The notes: generated by a model from the sequence alone, not told the origin. Shown: positions 11,476-21,942, counted from the first letter of the stretch. The stretch is 64,000 nucleotides of DNA from Azotobacter vinelandii (GCF_001571105.1 NZ_BCTD01000004.1); one strand, 5' to 3'. A program made the numbers and translations.

Positions 11476-12852
11476 ATGCAGCTCAAACACAAGATCGTCG
11501 CTCTCAGCATCCTGCCGCTGCTGCTGGCCGTGGCGCTCATCTGCGCCCTGGTCATCGTGCAGAACCAGCGGCTGGGAGAAGACCAGGCCCGGCTGATCGA
11601 GAACGCCATCCTCTCCAGCAAGCGGGCCGAACTGAAGAACTACGTGGCCATGGCACTGAGCGTCATCACCCCGCTGCAGGCCGGCGCCCCGGACGATGCC
11701 CGGACCCGCCGGCAGGCGCTGGAGGCCCTGGCCAAGCTCGATTTCGGACGGGACGGCTACTTCTTCGTCTACGACATCCGGGGCCGCAACCTGATGCATC
11801 CCCGCCAGGCCGAACTGGTCGGCCGCGACTTGTGGAACCTGACCGACCCCCACGGTCTGCCCGCCGTCCGGGCGCTGATCGAGAGCGCCACCCATGGGGA
11901 CGGCTTCCAGCGCTACGCCTGGTGGAAACCCTCGACCGGCCAGGTGACCGACAAGCTGGCCTACGTGGTGATGCTCGAACCCTGGGGCTGGATGCTCGGC
12001 ACCGGGATTTACCTCGAGGACGTGGAGCGGGCGACCCGTCAGGTCCGCGACGAGGTGGCCGGCGGCATACGCTCGACCATGGTCGCCATCGCCACCATCG
12101 CCCTGGCGGCGGTGCTGCTGGTCTTCGCCGGCGGCCTGACCCTGAGCGTCCGGGAACACCGGCTGGCCGACGGCAAGCTGCAATCGCTCAACCGGCGCAT
12201 CGTCCACCTGCAGGAAGAGGAACGCTCGCGGGTTTCCCGGGAATTGCACGACGGCATCAGCCAATTGCTGGTGTCGATCAAGTTCCAGTTCGAACTGGCC
12301 GGCCATCAACTGGAAGCCGGCCACAGCGGTGGCCTGGCGATCCTCGGCCAGGCCACCGAGCGCCTGGGCGGCGCCATCGGCGAGATCCGCCGCATCTCCC
12401 ACGATCTGCGCCCCTCGCTGCTCGATACCCTGGGGCTGCCGGCCGCCATCGGCCAATTGGCGACCGAGTTCGAGCAGCGCTGCGCCCTGAGCGTCGTCTA
12501 CCGCAACAGCCTGCACGACGCCCGGCTGCCCGACGAAGTGGCGGTGGCGCTGTTCCGCATCGTCCAGGAAGCGCTGACCAACATCGAGCGCCACGCCCGG
12601 GCCGGCAGCGTCCTCATTGATCTCGAACCCTGCGTGAGCGGCGTGCAGTTGCGGGTGCGGGACGACGGCATCGGCTTCGATCCGCGGACCATAGAGCGGG
12701 CGCAGGAAGGCATCGGCCTGCGCAACATCCGCGAGCGGATCGAGCACCTCGGCGGTCGCTTCAGCCTATCGTCCAGCACTGGTCATACCGGGATCTGTGT
12801 AATATTGCCCGTGCCGGCCGCCCAGGCGGCCGGCACGTCCTTCACCCTATAA
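11476..12852 (+). CDS. Cache-domain sensor histidine kinase (NarX/DegS type)
   Basis: Membrane sensor kinase of 458 residues. There is one TM segment at about 8-28, then a periplasmic single-Cache-type domain (about 35-190, with GRDGYFFVYDIRG at 91-103 and PWGWMLGTGIY near 170). A second TM segment follows at about 202-220, then a HisKA_3 dimerisation domain with phosphorylatable H258 in RELHDG, and HATPase_c with QEALTNIERHA and GIGLRNIRERI. The start ATG at 11476 follows GAGAAGG; an earlier in-frame ATG gives an implausible extension. The partner regulator starts 13 bases downstream. Cache domains of this shape often bind small carboxylates such as pyruvate, acetate or propionate, which fits the divergent btsT operon, but ligand identity is inferred. 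Confidence 0.9.
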   Translation: MQLKHKIVALSILPLLLAVALICALVIVQNQRLGEDQARLIENAILSSKRAELKNYVAMALSVITPLQAGAPDDARTRRQALEALAKLDFGRDGYFFVYDIRGRNLMHPRQAELVGRDLWNLTDPHGLPAVRALIESATHGDGFQRYAWWKPSTGQVTDKLAYVVMLEPWGWMLGTGIYLEDVERATRQVRDEVAGGIRSTMVAIATIALAAVLLVFAGGLTLSVREHRLADGKLQSLNRRIVHLQEEERSRVSRELHDGISQLLVSIKFQFELAGHQLEAGHSGGLAILGQATERLGGAIGEIRRISHDLRPSLLDTLGLPAAIGQLATEFEQRCALSVVYRNSLHDARLPDEVAVALFRIVQEALTNIERHARAGSVLIDLEPCVSGVQLRVRDDGIGFDPRTIERAQEGIGLRNIRERIEHLGGRFSLSSSTGHTGICVILPVPAAQAAGTSFTL

Positions 12853-12865
12853 GAAGAGTCGCAGC

Positions 12866-13492
12866 ATGAATTCCGGCAACCCGATCCGGATCGTCCTGGT
12901 CGACGATCACGCACTGGTACGCGAGGGCATCCGTGCATTGCTGGCGGTCATGCCGCGGATCGAGGTGGTGGGCGAGGCGGAAAGCGCCGCCGAAGCGCTC
13001 GAACTGCTCGACCGGCGGCCGGCGGACCTGCTGCTGCTCGACATCGGCCTGAAGGACACCAACGGCCTGGAGCTGACCCGTACCCTGGACCGGCAGTACC
13101 CGGACCTCAAGGTGCTGATCCTCAGCATGTACGACAACATCGAATACGTCCGCACCGCGATCCGCGCCGGTGCCCGCGGCTATGTACTGAAGGACGCCTC
13201 GTCGCGGGAAATCGTCGCCGCCATCGAGGCCATCGCCGCCGGCGGCAGCTTCTACAGCTCGGAGGTCGCCCGCAAGCTGGCCGACCGCAGCTCGGACCCG
13301 CAGAACCTCACGCCCCGCGAGCACCAGATCCTGCGAATGCTCGCCCAGGGGCTGGACAGCAAGGCCATGGCCCGCGAACTCGATATCAGCGTGCGCACGG
13401 TGGAAACCCACCGCCTGAGCATCCGCCGCAAGCTGAACATCGACGGCTCCGCGGCGCTGATCAAGTACGCCCTGAGCGCTTCCCGGCTCTGA
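12866..13492 (+). CDS. NarL/FixJ-family response regulator
   Basis: Two-domain transcription regulator of 208 residues, partner of the preceding kinase (13-base gap, same operon). The receiver domain covers residues 8-120 with acidic pair D13-D14, phospho-acceptor D59 in LLLLDIGL, S87, and K109. The LuxR-type HTH is at about 145-205 (LTPREHQILRMLAQGLDSKAMA, then VRTVETHRLSIRRKL). Likely targets include its own operon and the divergent btsT-yjiX-yjiA operon. Confidence 0.92.
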   Translation: MNSGNPIRIVLVDDHALVREGIRALLAVMPRIEVVGEAESAAEALELLDRRPADLLLLDIGLKDTNGLELTRTLDRQYPDLKVLILSMYDNIEYVRTAIRAGARGYVLKDASSREIVAAIEAIAAGGSFYSSEVARKLADRSSDPQNLTPREHQILRMLAQGLDSKAMARELDISVRTVETHRLSIRRKLNIDGSAALIKYALSASRL

Positions 13493-13584
13493 CGGAACGC
13501 TCCGCCGATGGAACGGCAGCCCGGCGGGTGAAATCCGCCCATTCGGCCACACCTCGCGCCATGCGCCCCGCCGGGCGGACTCGA

Positions 13585-14046
13585 TCAGATCCAGCGCCGC
13601 ACCCGCGCCCGGTAGGCCCGGTAGGCGTCGCCGAACAGTTCGCTCAGCAGTGCCTCCTCATGGCGGATCACCGTGCGGTCCATGAAGACGATCAGCGCCG
13701 GCAGCAACAACCAGGGCCAGAGGCTGGCCAGGAGCAGGGCGATGCCGGCGTAGACCAGGGTATCGGCCAGGTAGATGGGGTTGCGCGAGAAACGGAAAGG
13801 TCCCTCTTCGAGCAGTTTCGCCGGCGTGCCGTAGGGGTTGACGGTAGTGCGCTGGCGGATCATCTGCAGCGCGCTCCAGAGCATCAGCAGCAGGCCGGCG
13901 TCGATCAGTCCCCAGCCGATCCAGCGGGTCCAGTCGTTGTCCGGCAGCGGCACCGGCAACAGGGCATCCAGCCCCCAGGCCAGGCCGACGAAGAGCAGGT
14001 AGATGACGGGCGGCGGCAGGATGCGGGGGATGGGACGATCGGACAT
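13585..14046 (-). CDS. Isoprenylcysteine methyltransferase-like (ICMT/PEMT fold) membrane protein
   Basis: Small integral membrane protein of 153 residues with about four hydrophobic segments. The C-terminal half carries the ICMT/PEMT-type pattern: GPFRFSRNPIYLADTLVYAG (about 81-100) and the late RHEEALLSELFGDAYRAYRARVRRWI. Family members use S-adenosylmethionine to methylate small or lipid-linked substrates; the substrate here is unknown. It lies 66 bases downstream of radA on the same strand and may be co-transcribed. Confidence 0.82.
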   Translation of the reverse strand: MSDRPIPRILPPPVIYLLFVGLAWGLDALLPVPLPDNDWTRWIGWGLIDAGLLLMLWSALQMIRQRTTVNPYGTPAKLLEEGPFRFSRNPIYLADTLVYAGIALLLASLWPWLLLPALIVFMDRTVIRHEEALLSELFGDAYRAYRARVRRWI

Positions 14047-14112
14047 GACGGCACTCCTTGGCGGGAAAGCCCGATTGTAGCGCCGGCGAGCCCTCCCCCT
14101 GGCATCCGCTCA

Positions 14113-15474
14113 TTATTCGAAGAGCGCATCCAGGGCCTGTTCCAGGCGCGTCACCGGGATCACCGCCAGCCCGGCCGGCGCTTCCTTGGGTACGTTACCC
14201 CTGGGCACGATGGCGCGCCTGAAACCGTGCTTGGCGGCCTCCTTGAGGCGCTCCTGGCCGCTCGGCACCGGACGGATCTCACCGGACAGGCCGATTTCGC
14301 CGAACACCAGGAGGTCGTGGGGCAAGGGTCGGTTGCGCAGGCTGGAGATCACCGCGGCGAGCAGCGCCAGATCCGAGGCGGTTTCCAGCACCTTGACCCC
14401 GCCGACCACATTGAGGAAAACATCCTGATCGTAGGTGGGGATGCCGCCGTGGCGGTGCAGCACGGCCAGCAGCATGGCCAGACGGTTCTGGTCGAGGCCG
14501 AGGGTGACGCGCCGCGGGTTGGCCAGGTGGCTGTCGTCGACCAGCGCCTGCACCTCGACCAGCATCGGCCGCGAGCCCTCCCAGGTGGCCATCACCACGC
14601 TGCCGGGCACCGCCTCCTGGGCGCGGGTGAGGAAGATCGCCGAGGGATTGGAAACCTCCTTCAGGCCTTTGTCGGTCATGCCGAACACGCCCAGCTCGTT
14701 GACCGCGCCGAAGCGGTTCTTCACCGCCCGCAACAGGCGCAGGCGGCCGTCGGACTCGCCCTCGAAATACAGCACGGTATCGACCATGTGCTCGAGCACC
14801 CGGGGGCCGGCCAGCGAGCCCTCCTTGGTCACGTGGCCGACCAGGAACACCGCGGTACCGCTCTGCTTGGCGAAACGCACCAGCAGCGCCGCGCTCTCGC
14901 GCACCTGGGCGACGCCGCCGGGCGCCGACTGCAACTGCTCGGTGAAGATGGTCTGGATCGAGTCGATCACCATCACCTTGGGCTTTTCCAGGCGGGCGGT
15001 GGCGACGATCGCCTCGATGCAGGTCTCGGTCATCACCTTGAGCCTGTCCAGCGGCAGGTCCAGCCGCCGGGCGCGCATGGCGACCTGCTGCTGGGATTCC
15101 TCGCCGGTGACGTAGAGCGCCGGAAAGCGCTCGGCGACGTTGCACAGGGTCTGCAGAAGGATGGTCGACTTGCCGATTCCCGGGTCGCCGCCGATCAGCA
15201 CCACCGAACCGTCCACCAGACCGCCGCCGAGCACCCGGTCGAGCTCCTTCGAGGCGGTGGAAAAGCGCGGCAGCTCCTCGACGCTGACCTCCGCCAGGGT
15301 CCTGACGCTGGCCTGCTGGCCGGCCCAGCCGCCGCGCCCGCTCGGCGTCGCCGTGCCCTCCAGCAGGGTTTCCGCCAGGGTGTTCCAGGCGCCGCATTCG
15401 CCGCACTGGCCGGCCCATTTCGGGAAGGTGGCGCCACACTCGGTACAGCCGTACATGCGCTTGGCCTTGGCCAT
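14113..15474 (-). CDS. radA: DNA repair protein RadA/Sms
   Basis: RecA-like ATPase that drives branch migration in recombinational repair. The 453-residue length is usual. Visible features are an N-terminal zinc finger (C10-x2-C13 and C24-x2-C27), Walker A GDPGIGKST near residues 93-101, the RadA-specific KNRFG motif near 255, and a C-terminal Lon-protease-like domain with GEIGLSGEIRPV near 395-406. The start ATG at 15474 gives the canonical MAKAKRMYGCTECG beginning. Confidence 0.96.
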   Translation of the reverse strand: MAKAKRMYGCTECGATFPKWAGQCGECGAWNTLAETLLEGTATPSGRGGWAGQQASVRTLAEVSVEELPRFSTASKELDRVLGGGLVDGSVVLIGGDPGIGKSTILLQTLCNVAERFPALYVTGEESQQQVAMRARRLDLPLDRLKVMTETCIEAIVATARLEKPKVMVIDSIQTIFTEQLQSAPGGVAQVRESAALLVRFAKQSGTAVFLVGHVTKEGSLAGPRVLEHMVDTVLYFEGESDGRLRLLRAVKNRFGAVNELGVFGMTDKGLKEVSNPSAIFLTRAQEAVPGSVVMATWEGSRPMLVEVQALVDDSHLANPRRVTLGLDQNRLAMLLAVLHRHGGIPTYDQDVFLNVVGGVKVLETASDLALLAAVISSLRNRPLPHDLLVFGEIGLSGEIRPVPSGQERLKEAAKHGFRRAIVPRGNVPKEAPAGLAVIPVTRLEQALDALFE

Positions 15475-15535
15475 GGGAACTCCGCTTCGGGAAAAACCCG
15501 CATGATAACGGCCGGGGCCGGGGCCGTGCGCGGAC

Positions 15536-15793
15536 TCAGCTACCGTTGTCGAGCGCCTTTCTGAGCTGGCGAGCGATATCGTCCTTCATCACCACCCGTT
15601 CCTGCTTCAGCGCGTTCAGTTGCAGGTCGTCCATGTTCTCCGTGCCGCCCTCGATGAGGCAGATACGCTTGTCCAGCGCCTCGTAGTCCTCGACCAGGCG
15701 GGAGAAGCTGGGACTCGTCTGCCGCAGGCGTCGCAACGCTTCGGCCATGTCCGGGAAATCCTTGCTCAGGGGGTGGGGATCGACGTAGTACAT
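15536..15793 (-). CDS. YdcH-like DUF465 protein
   Basis: An 85-residue soluble, largely helical charged protein with heptad-like spacing consistent with the DUF465 coiled-coil family (LSKDFPDMAEALRRLRQTSP, then LEDYEALDKRI-type sequence and LKQERVVMKDDIARQLRK). Function is unknown in the family. A strong ribosome-binding sequence (GGAGGAG) precedes the ATG at 15793. It lies 61 bases upstream of radA on the same strand. Confidence 0.85.
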   Translation of the reverse strand: MYYVDPHPLSKDFPDMAEALRRLRQTSPSFSRLVEDYEALDKRICLIEGGTENMDDLQLNALKQERVVMKDDIARQLRKALDNGS

Positions 15794-16012
15794 GCAGCAC
15801 TCCTCCTCTGACGATGGTGACCGGACCTTTTCACCTTAGCAGCCGGCCAGCACGGCCGCCGGGCCGCACAGCGAACGGATCGGTCCGCGCGCCAGGCGCT
15901 CCGCAGCATCGCCGGCACCCGGGGAGCAGCGGCGAACCTCCCGCGGCCGGGACGATGGCCGGACAGGCGTGTCCTAAACTGCAACCCGGTCACCTCAGCG
16001 AGGAGCGCCTCC

Positions 16013-16423
16013 ATGGGCATGCTCAGCGAATTCAAGGCTTTCGCCGTCAAGGGCAACGTGGTGGACATGGCGGTGGGGATCATCATCGGCGCGGCCTTCG
16101 GCAAGATCGTCTCGTCCTTCGTCGGGGACGTGATCATGCCGCCGCTCGGCCTGTTGATCGGCGGAGTGGACTTCTCCGATCTGGCCATCACCCTCAAGCA
16201 GGCCCAGGGCGACATGCCCGCGGTGGTGCTGGCCTATGGCCGGTTCATCCAGACGGTGATCGATTTCCTGATCATCGCCTTCGCCATCTTCATCGGCGTC
16301 AAGGCGCTCAACCAGCTCAAGCGCAAGGAGGCCGAGGCGCCGAGCCTGCCGCCGGCGCCGACCCGCGACCAGCAACTGCTCGAAGAGATCCGCGACCTGC
16401 TCAAGACGCGGGGCAAATCCTGA
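16013..16423 (+). CDS. mscL: Large-conductance mechanosensitive channel MscL
   Basis: Homopentameric inner-membrane channel that opens under membrane tension to release solutes after hypo-osmotic shock. The 136-residue protein has the amphipathic N-terminal helix MLSEFKAFAVKGNVVDMAVG, pore helix TM1 with GAAFGKIVSSFVGDVIMPP (about 25-43), a periplasmic loop, TM2 (about 75-100, VIDFLIIAFAIFIGVKAL) and a charged C-terminal helix bundle. GAGGAG precedes the start. Its stop codon directly abuts that of the convergent peroxidase gene. Confidence 0.97.
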   Translation: MGMLSEFKAFAVKGNVVDMAVGIIIGAAFGKIVSSFVGDVIMPPLGLLIGGVDFSDLAITLKQAQGDMPAVVLAYGRFIQTVIDFLIIAFAIFIGVKALNQLKRKEAEAPSLPPAPTRDQQLLEEIRDLLKTRGKS

Positions 16424-16906
16424 TCAACCCAGCGCCTTTTCGATCGCCTGCAGCAACGCCGGGTCGTCCGGGGCGGTGCGCGGCGAGAAGCGCGCCAGTA
16501 CGCGGCCGTCGCGTCCCACCAGGAACTTCTCGAAATTCCAGGTGATATCGCCGGGAAACTCGGCGCCCTCTCCCGCCAGCAGGCGGTACAGGGAATGACG
16601 GCCGGAGCCGTTGACCTCGAGTTTGGCCGCCAAAGGGAAGGTCACGCCGTAATTGAGGGAGCAGAACTCGCGGATCTGCGCCTCGTTGTCCGGCTCCTGC
16701 CCGGCGAACTGGTTGCACGGCAGGCCGAGCACGCTGAAGCCGCGCTCGCGATACTGCAGGTGAAGCTTCTCCAAGCCGGCATACTGGGGCGTCAGGCCGC
16801 ATTTGGAGGCGACGTTGACTACCAGCACCACCTTGTCTCGGAACTGTGCCAGCGGCAGGTCCTGCCCGTCCAGGCCGCGCAAGGTCAGATCATGGAACGC
16901 ACTCAT
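16424..16906 (-). CDS. Glutathione peroxidase family protein (cysteine type)
   Basis: Thiol peroxidase of 160 residues reducing hydroperoxides with glutathione or thioredoxin. The peroxidatic cysteine is in NVASKCGLT (C36), the second family motif is GLPCNQFAGQEP (about 81-92), and the WNFEKFLVG motif carrying catalytic Trp/Asn is near 128-136. It uses Cys codons rather than selenocysteine UGA. Convergent with mscL, the two stop codons being adjacent (TGA/TCA) with no gap. Confidence 0.94.
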   Translation of the reverse strand: MSAFHDLTLRGLDGQDLPLAQFRDKVVLVVNVASKCGLTPQYAGLEKLHLQYRERGFSVLGLPCNQFAGQEPDNEAQIREFCSLNYGVTFPLAAKLEVNGSGRHSLYRLLAGEGAEFPGDITWNFEKFLVGRDGRVLARFSPRTAPDDPALLQAIEKALG

Positions 16907-16932
16907 CTCTCGACTCTCCTGCTTGCCAAGAG

Positions 16933-16956
16933 AAAAGGCGCCGAACGGCGCCTTTC
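16933..16956 (-). terminator. Terminator downstream of slyD
   Basis: Nine-bp perfect stem AAAGGCGCC/GGCGCCTTT with a GAAC loop. On the minus strand it is followed by TTTTCTCT, as expected after slyD, and it also separates slyD from the peroxidase gene. Confidence 0.8.
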
Positions 16957-16987
16957 CGATGTGTCGCGACCGGCCGGCGGACCGGCT

Positions 16988-17473
16988 TCAGTGATGGTGG
17001 CCGCCCGCGCCGTGGATATGGCCGTGGGCGATCTCTTCCGGATGGGCATCGCGCACGCTGACCACCTTGACCTGGAAGTTCAGGCGCTGGCCGGCCAGCG
17101 GATGGTTGCCGTCGACGGTCACGTCGTCGCCGTCCAGGTCGCGGATGGTGACGATCTGCATGCTGCCGTCCGGGCCGGAGGCGTGGAACTGCATGCCCAC
17201 CGCCAGTTCGTCGACGCCCTCGAACATGGCGCGGTTGAGGGTGGCGACCAGTTCGGGGCTGTACTCGCCATAGGCTTCTTCCGGCTCGATGGATACCTTC
17301 AGCTCGTCCCCGGCCTGCTTGCCTTCCAACGCCTTTTCCAGGCCGACGATGATGTTTCCGGCCCCATGCAGATAGACCAGCGGCGCGCCGCCGGCGGAGC
17401 TGTCGATCACCTCACCGGCATCGTTGGTCAGGGTATAGTCGATGGAGACGGCCTTGTTGGTGGCAATCAGCAT
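16988..17473 (-). CDS. slyD: FKBP-type peptidyl-prolyl isomerase SlyD
   Basis: Cytoplasmic proline isomerase and chaperone, implicated in nickel delivery to metalloenzymes in related bacteria. The 161-residue product has the FKBP core (LTNDAGEVIDSS, then PLVYLHGAGNIIVGLEKALEG) with the inserted-in-flap chaperone domain between about 70 and 125, and a short histidine-rich tail (HGHIHGAGGHHH) able to bind metal. The tail is shorter than in E. coli SlyD and lacks cysteines. A terminator lies just downstream. Confidence 0.95.
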   Translation of the reverse strand: MLIATNKAVSIDYTLTNDAGEVIDSSAGGAPLVYLHGAGNIIVGLEKALEGKQAGDELKVSIEPEEAYGEYSPELVATLNRAMFEGVDELAVGMQFHASGPDGSMQIVTIRDLDGDDVTVDGNHPLAGQRLNFQVKVVSVRDAHPEEIAHGHIHGAGGHHH

Positions 17474-17720
17474 GGGCGAACAACCTTTTACGAAAGAAGA
17501 ATGAAGTTCTCAGTGTAACCGTCACCTTGCGGGAAAGCGAACCGGGCGAGGATCAGCGGACCGGGAGCGCGCGCCCGAGCGGCTCCCGCCAGGCGTTGCC
17601 CGACCGGCGCATGCCCCGGCAGAACCGGCTCGAACGCCTGCTCCGGAACATCGTCGGCCCCTGCCCGGTCAACCTTCTTTACCGCGGCTGGCGCCGGAAG
17701 GAATGCCTCAAGGAGGATCG

Positions 17721-18920
<1,200 letters not shown>

Positions 18921-18933
18921 CAAGGACAGCCCC

Positions 18934-21009
18934 ATGCAGACCTTCCTGATCGCCCCCAGCAGCTACGGCGTCGGCCTCACCTCGATCAGCCTCGGTCTGG
19001 TCCGCGCCCTGGAGCGCTACGGACTGAAAGTCGGCTTCTTCAAGCCGGTCGCCCAGCCGCACCCCGGCGATTGCGGCCCGGAGCGCACCAGCGCACTGAT
19101 CGCCCGCACCCACCACCTCGATCCGCCGGAACCCCTGCCCCTGGCCCGAGTGGAGCGGCGCCTCGGCGACGGCCAGTTGAACGAGCTGCTGGAGGACATC
19201 GTCGGCCGCCTGCAACAGTTGGAAAACGGCCACGACGTGCTGATCGTCGAGGGTCTGGTGCCGAGCCCGCAGGTCGGCTATGCCGCGCGCCTCAACGGAC
19301 ATCTGGCGCGCAGCCTGAACGCCGACGTCATCCTGGTCTCCACGCCGGCCGAGGAAAGCCTCGAGGAACTGCGCGACCACCTGGAGATCCAAGCCCGTCT
19401 GCTCGGCGCCGGCCAGGACACGCCGGTCGCCGGGGCGATCCTCAACAAGGTGCCTCCGGGACCGCTGGCCGAGCGCCTGTGCCAGCCGGAACCGCTGGGC
19501 CGGAACCTGCGCCTGCTCGGCTGCGTGCCCTGGCGCGACACGCTGAACACCCCGCGCACCAGCGACATCGCCGACCTGCTCGGCGCGCGCCTGCTCAACC
19601 CCGGCGACTACCGCCAGCGCCGGGTGCAGCACAGCCTGCTGTGCGCCGCCGCCGCGCCGAGCCTGCTGCCGCGCTTCAAGCCGGGCACCCTGCTGCTGGC
19701 GCCCGGCGACCGCCATGACGTGATCCTCGCCGCCGGCCTGGCCAGCCGCAACGGCATGTCGCTGGCCGGCCTGCTGCTGTGCGGCGCCCTGCCCGCCGAC
19801 GAACGGGTGCTCGAACTGTGCCGGCCGGCCATGGCCGACGGCCTGCCGGTGCTCGCCGTGGAGCGCGATCCCGAGGACACCCTGCGCGAACTGGAGCGGC
19901 TGAACCGGGAAATCCCCCTCGACGATCTGGAACGCGCCGAGCGGATCAGCGACTACGTGGCCAGTCACCTGGACCGCGCCTGGTTCATCCAGCGCTGCGG
20001 CACGCCCCGCGAGCCACGCCTGTCGCCGCCGGCGTTCCGCTACAACCTGGTAAAGCGGGCCCAGGCGGCGAACCGGCGCATCGTCCTGCCGGAAGGCAGC
20101 GAACCGCGCACCGTGCAGGCCGCGGCGATCTGCCAGCGGCGCGGCATCGCCCGCTGCGTGCTGCTGGCCAGGCCCGAGGAGGTGCAGGCGGTGGCCCGCG
20201 CGCAGGGTATCGAGCTGCCCGCCGGCCTGGAGATCGTCGATCCCGAGCAGATCCGCGAGCGCTATGTCGAGCCCATGGTCGAGCTGCGCCGGCACAAGGG
20301 CCTGAGCGCCCCGGCGGCACGCGCCCAACTGGAGGACAACGTGGTGCTCGGCACCCTGATGCTGGCCCTGGACGAGGTCGACGGCCTGGTCTCCGGCGCC
20401 GTGCACACCACCGCCAACACCATCCGCCCGGCGCTGCAACTGATCAAGACCGCGCCGGGCTGCAAGCTGGTTTCCTCGGTGTTCTTCATGCTGCTGCCGG
20501 AGCAGGTGCTGGTCTACGGCGACTGCGCGGTGAATCCCGACCCGAGCGCCGAGGAACTGGCCGACATCGCCTTGCAGAGCGCCGCCTCGGCGCAGGCCTT
20601 CGGCATTCCGCCGCGGGTGGCGATGATCAGCTATTCCACCGGCGCCTCCGGCGAAGGGGCGGACGTCGAGAAGGTCCGCGAGGCCACCCGACTGGCCCGC
20701 CAGGCCCGTCCCGACCTGCCGATCGACGGTCCGTTGCAGTACGACGCCGCGGCGATCGCCGAAGTCGCCCGGCAGAAGGCTCCGGACAGCACGGTGGCCG
20801 GCCGCGCCACGGTGTTCGTGTTCCCCGACCTGAACACCGGCAACACCACCTACAAGGCGGTGCAGCGCAGCGCCAACTGCGTCAGCGTCGGCCCCATGCT
20901 GCAGGGCCTGCGCAAGCCGGTGAACGACCTCTCCCGCGGCGCGCTGGTCGACGACATCGTCTTCACCATCGCCCTCACCGCGATCCAGGCCGAAACCGCC
21001 GCCGGCTGA
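18934..21009 (+). CDS. pta: Phosphate acetyltransferase (long, three-domain form)
   Basis: Interconverts acetyl-CoA plus phosphate with acetyl phosphate plus CoA; with AckA it forms the overflow/assimilation pathway for acetate. The 691-residue product has an N-terminal BioD-like P-loop domain without a classic Walker A (SSYGVGLTSISLGLV at about 9-23), a central DRTGG domain, and the catalytic PTA_PTB domain from about residue 370 (GSEPRTVQAAAICQRRG, SGAVHTTANTIRPALQLIKT, DLNTGNTTYKAVQR). Full length, no frameshift. Confidence 0.97.
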   Translation: MQTFLIAPSSYGVGLTSISLGLVRALERYGLKVGFFKPVAQPHPGDCGPERTSALIARTHHLDPPEPLPLARVERRLGDGQLNELLEDIVGRLQQLENGHDVLIVEGLVPSPQVGYAARLNGHLARSLNADVILVSTPAEESLEELRDHLEIQARLLGAGQDTPVAGAILNKVPPGPLAERLCQPEPLGRNLRLLGCVPWRDTLNTPRTSDIADLLGARLLNPGDYRQRRVQHSLLCAAAAPSLLPRFKPGTLLLAPGDRHDVILAAGLASRNGMSLAGLLLCGALPADERVLELCRPAMADGLPVLAVERDPEDTLRELERLNREIPLDDLERAERISDYVASHLDRAWFIQRCGTPREPRLSPPAFRYNLVKRAQAANRRIVLPEGSEPRTVQAAAICQRRGIARCVLLARPEEVQAVARAQGIELPAGLEIVDPEQIRERYVEPMVELRRHKGLSAPAARAQLEDNVVLGTLMLALDEVDGLVSGAVHTTANTIRPALQLIKTAPGCKLVSSVFFMLLPEQVLVYGDCAVNPDPSAEELADIALQSAASAQAFGIPPRVAMISYSTGASGEGADVEKVREATRLARQARPDLPIDGPLQYDAAAIAEVARQKAPDSTVAGRATVFVFPDLNTGNTTYKAVQRSANCVSVGPMLQGLRKPVNDLSRGALVDDIVFTIALTAIQAETAAG

Positions 21010-21012
21010 AAC

Positions 21013-21042
21013 GGAAGAGCCCGGCATCGGCCGGGCTCTTCC
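21013..21042. terminator. Bidirectional hairpin between pta and the OmpA-like gene
   Basis: Twelve-bp perfect stem GGAAGAGCCCGG/CCGGGCTCTTCC with a 6-base loop between convergent pta and the OmpA-family gene. It has no long T tract, so termination strength is uncertain. Confidence 0.65.
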
Positions 21043-21062
21043 ACTGCGCGAAACCTTTCGGC

Positions 21063-21770
21063 TTACGGCTGCTGCTGGGTTTCGGCGCCCGGCAGCGGGC
21101 GCAGGTTGATCTCCACGCGGCGGTTCTGCGAACGGCCGGACTCGGTGGCGTTGCTCGCCACCGGCGAGTCCGGACCGGCGCCGCGGGTGGTGACCCGCGC
21201 GCCGTTGACGCCCTGGGCGACCAGGTAATTGGCCACGCTCTGCGCACGGCGCTGCGACAGGCTCATGTTGGTCTGGTAGGAACCGGTGCTGTCGGTGTGG
21301 CCGATGACCTCGATGCTGTTCTGGTCGTACTGCTTGAAGGAGTTCGCCAGATCGTTCAGCGGGGTGTAGAAGTTGCTGGCGATTTCCGCCGAGCCGGTGG
21401 CGAAGGTGATGTTGCCGGGCATGATCAGCTTGATGTCGTTGCCCTGGCGCTGCACTTCGACGCCGGTGCCGGCCATCTGCTGGCGCAACTGGGCTTCCTG
21501 CTTGTCCGCGTAGTAGCCGTAGCCGGCGCCGGCGGCACCGCCCACCGCGGCGCCGATCAGGGCGCCCTTGCCACGGTTGTCGTGATCGATCAGCGCGCCC
21601 GCGGCGGCGCCGGCCAGCGCACCGAGACCGCCGTACTTGGCGGTGCGGCTCATGCCGCTCTGCCCGGCCTGGTTCTGGTCCTGGGTCTGGTAAGGGTTAT
21701 CGTTCGAAGCACAACCGGCCAGCAACGCCATGGCAGTCGCGGCGATCAACAGGCGAGACGGAGTAAACAT
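21063..21770 (-). CDS. OmpA-family lipoprotein with glycine-zipper segment
   Basis: Cell-envelope lipoprotein of 235 residues anchoring to peptidoglycan. A lipobox LLAGC places the lipidated cysteine at residue 20. A glycine-zipper stretch (about 47-85, GGLGALAGAAAGALI and GAAVGGAAGAGYGYY) follows, then an OmpA C-terminal peptidoglycan-binding domain (about 115-225) with VIGHTDSTGS and SLSQRRAQSVANYL and the NRRVEINL motif. This layout is that of YiaD-like proteins. AGGAG precedes the start. Convergent with pta. Confidence 0.92.
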   Translation of the reverse strand: MFTPSRLLIAATAMALLAGCASNDNPYQTQDQNQAGQSGMSRTAKYGGLGALAGAAAGALIDHDNRGKGALIGAAVGGAAGAGYGYYADKQEAQLRQQMAGTGVEVQRQGNDIKLIMPGNITFATGSAEIASNFYTPLNDLANSFKQYDQNSIEVIGHTDSTGSYQTNMSLSQRRAQSVANYLVAQGVNGARVTTRGAGPDSPVASNATESGRSQNRRVEINLRPLPGAETQQQP

Positions 21771-21942
21771 GCAGTACTGCTCCTAAGAGATTCATCAGCC
21801 CCGAAAAAGGAGGGTGATTGGAACACGAAAACGGCGGGAAATTCCTACGCGATCCGCAGGGCCTCGGATAGGGGAATCTCCCTGCCATTGTCGGGGGATT
21901 TCGTGAGTCCTTGCAACGCGGGTGAACGGATCGCCCGCCGCC

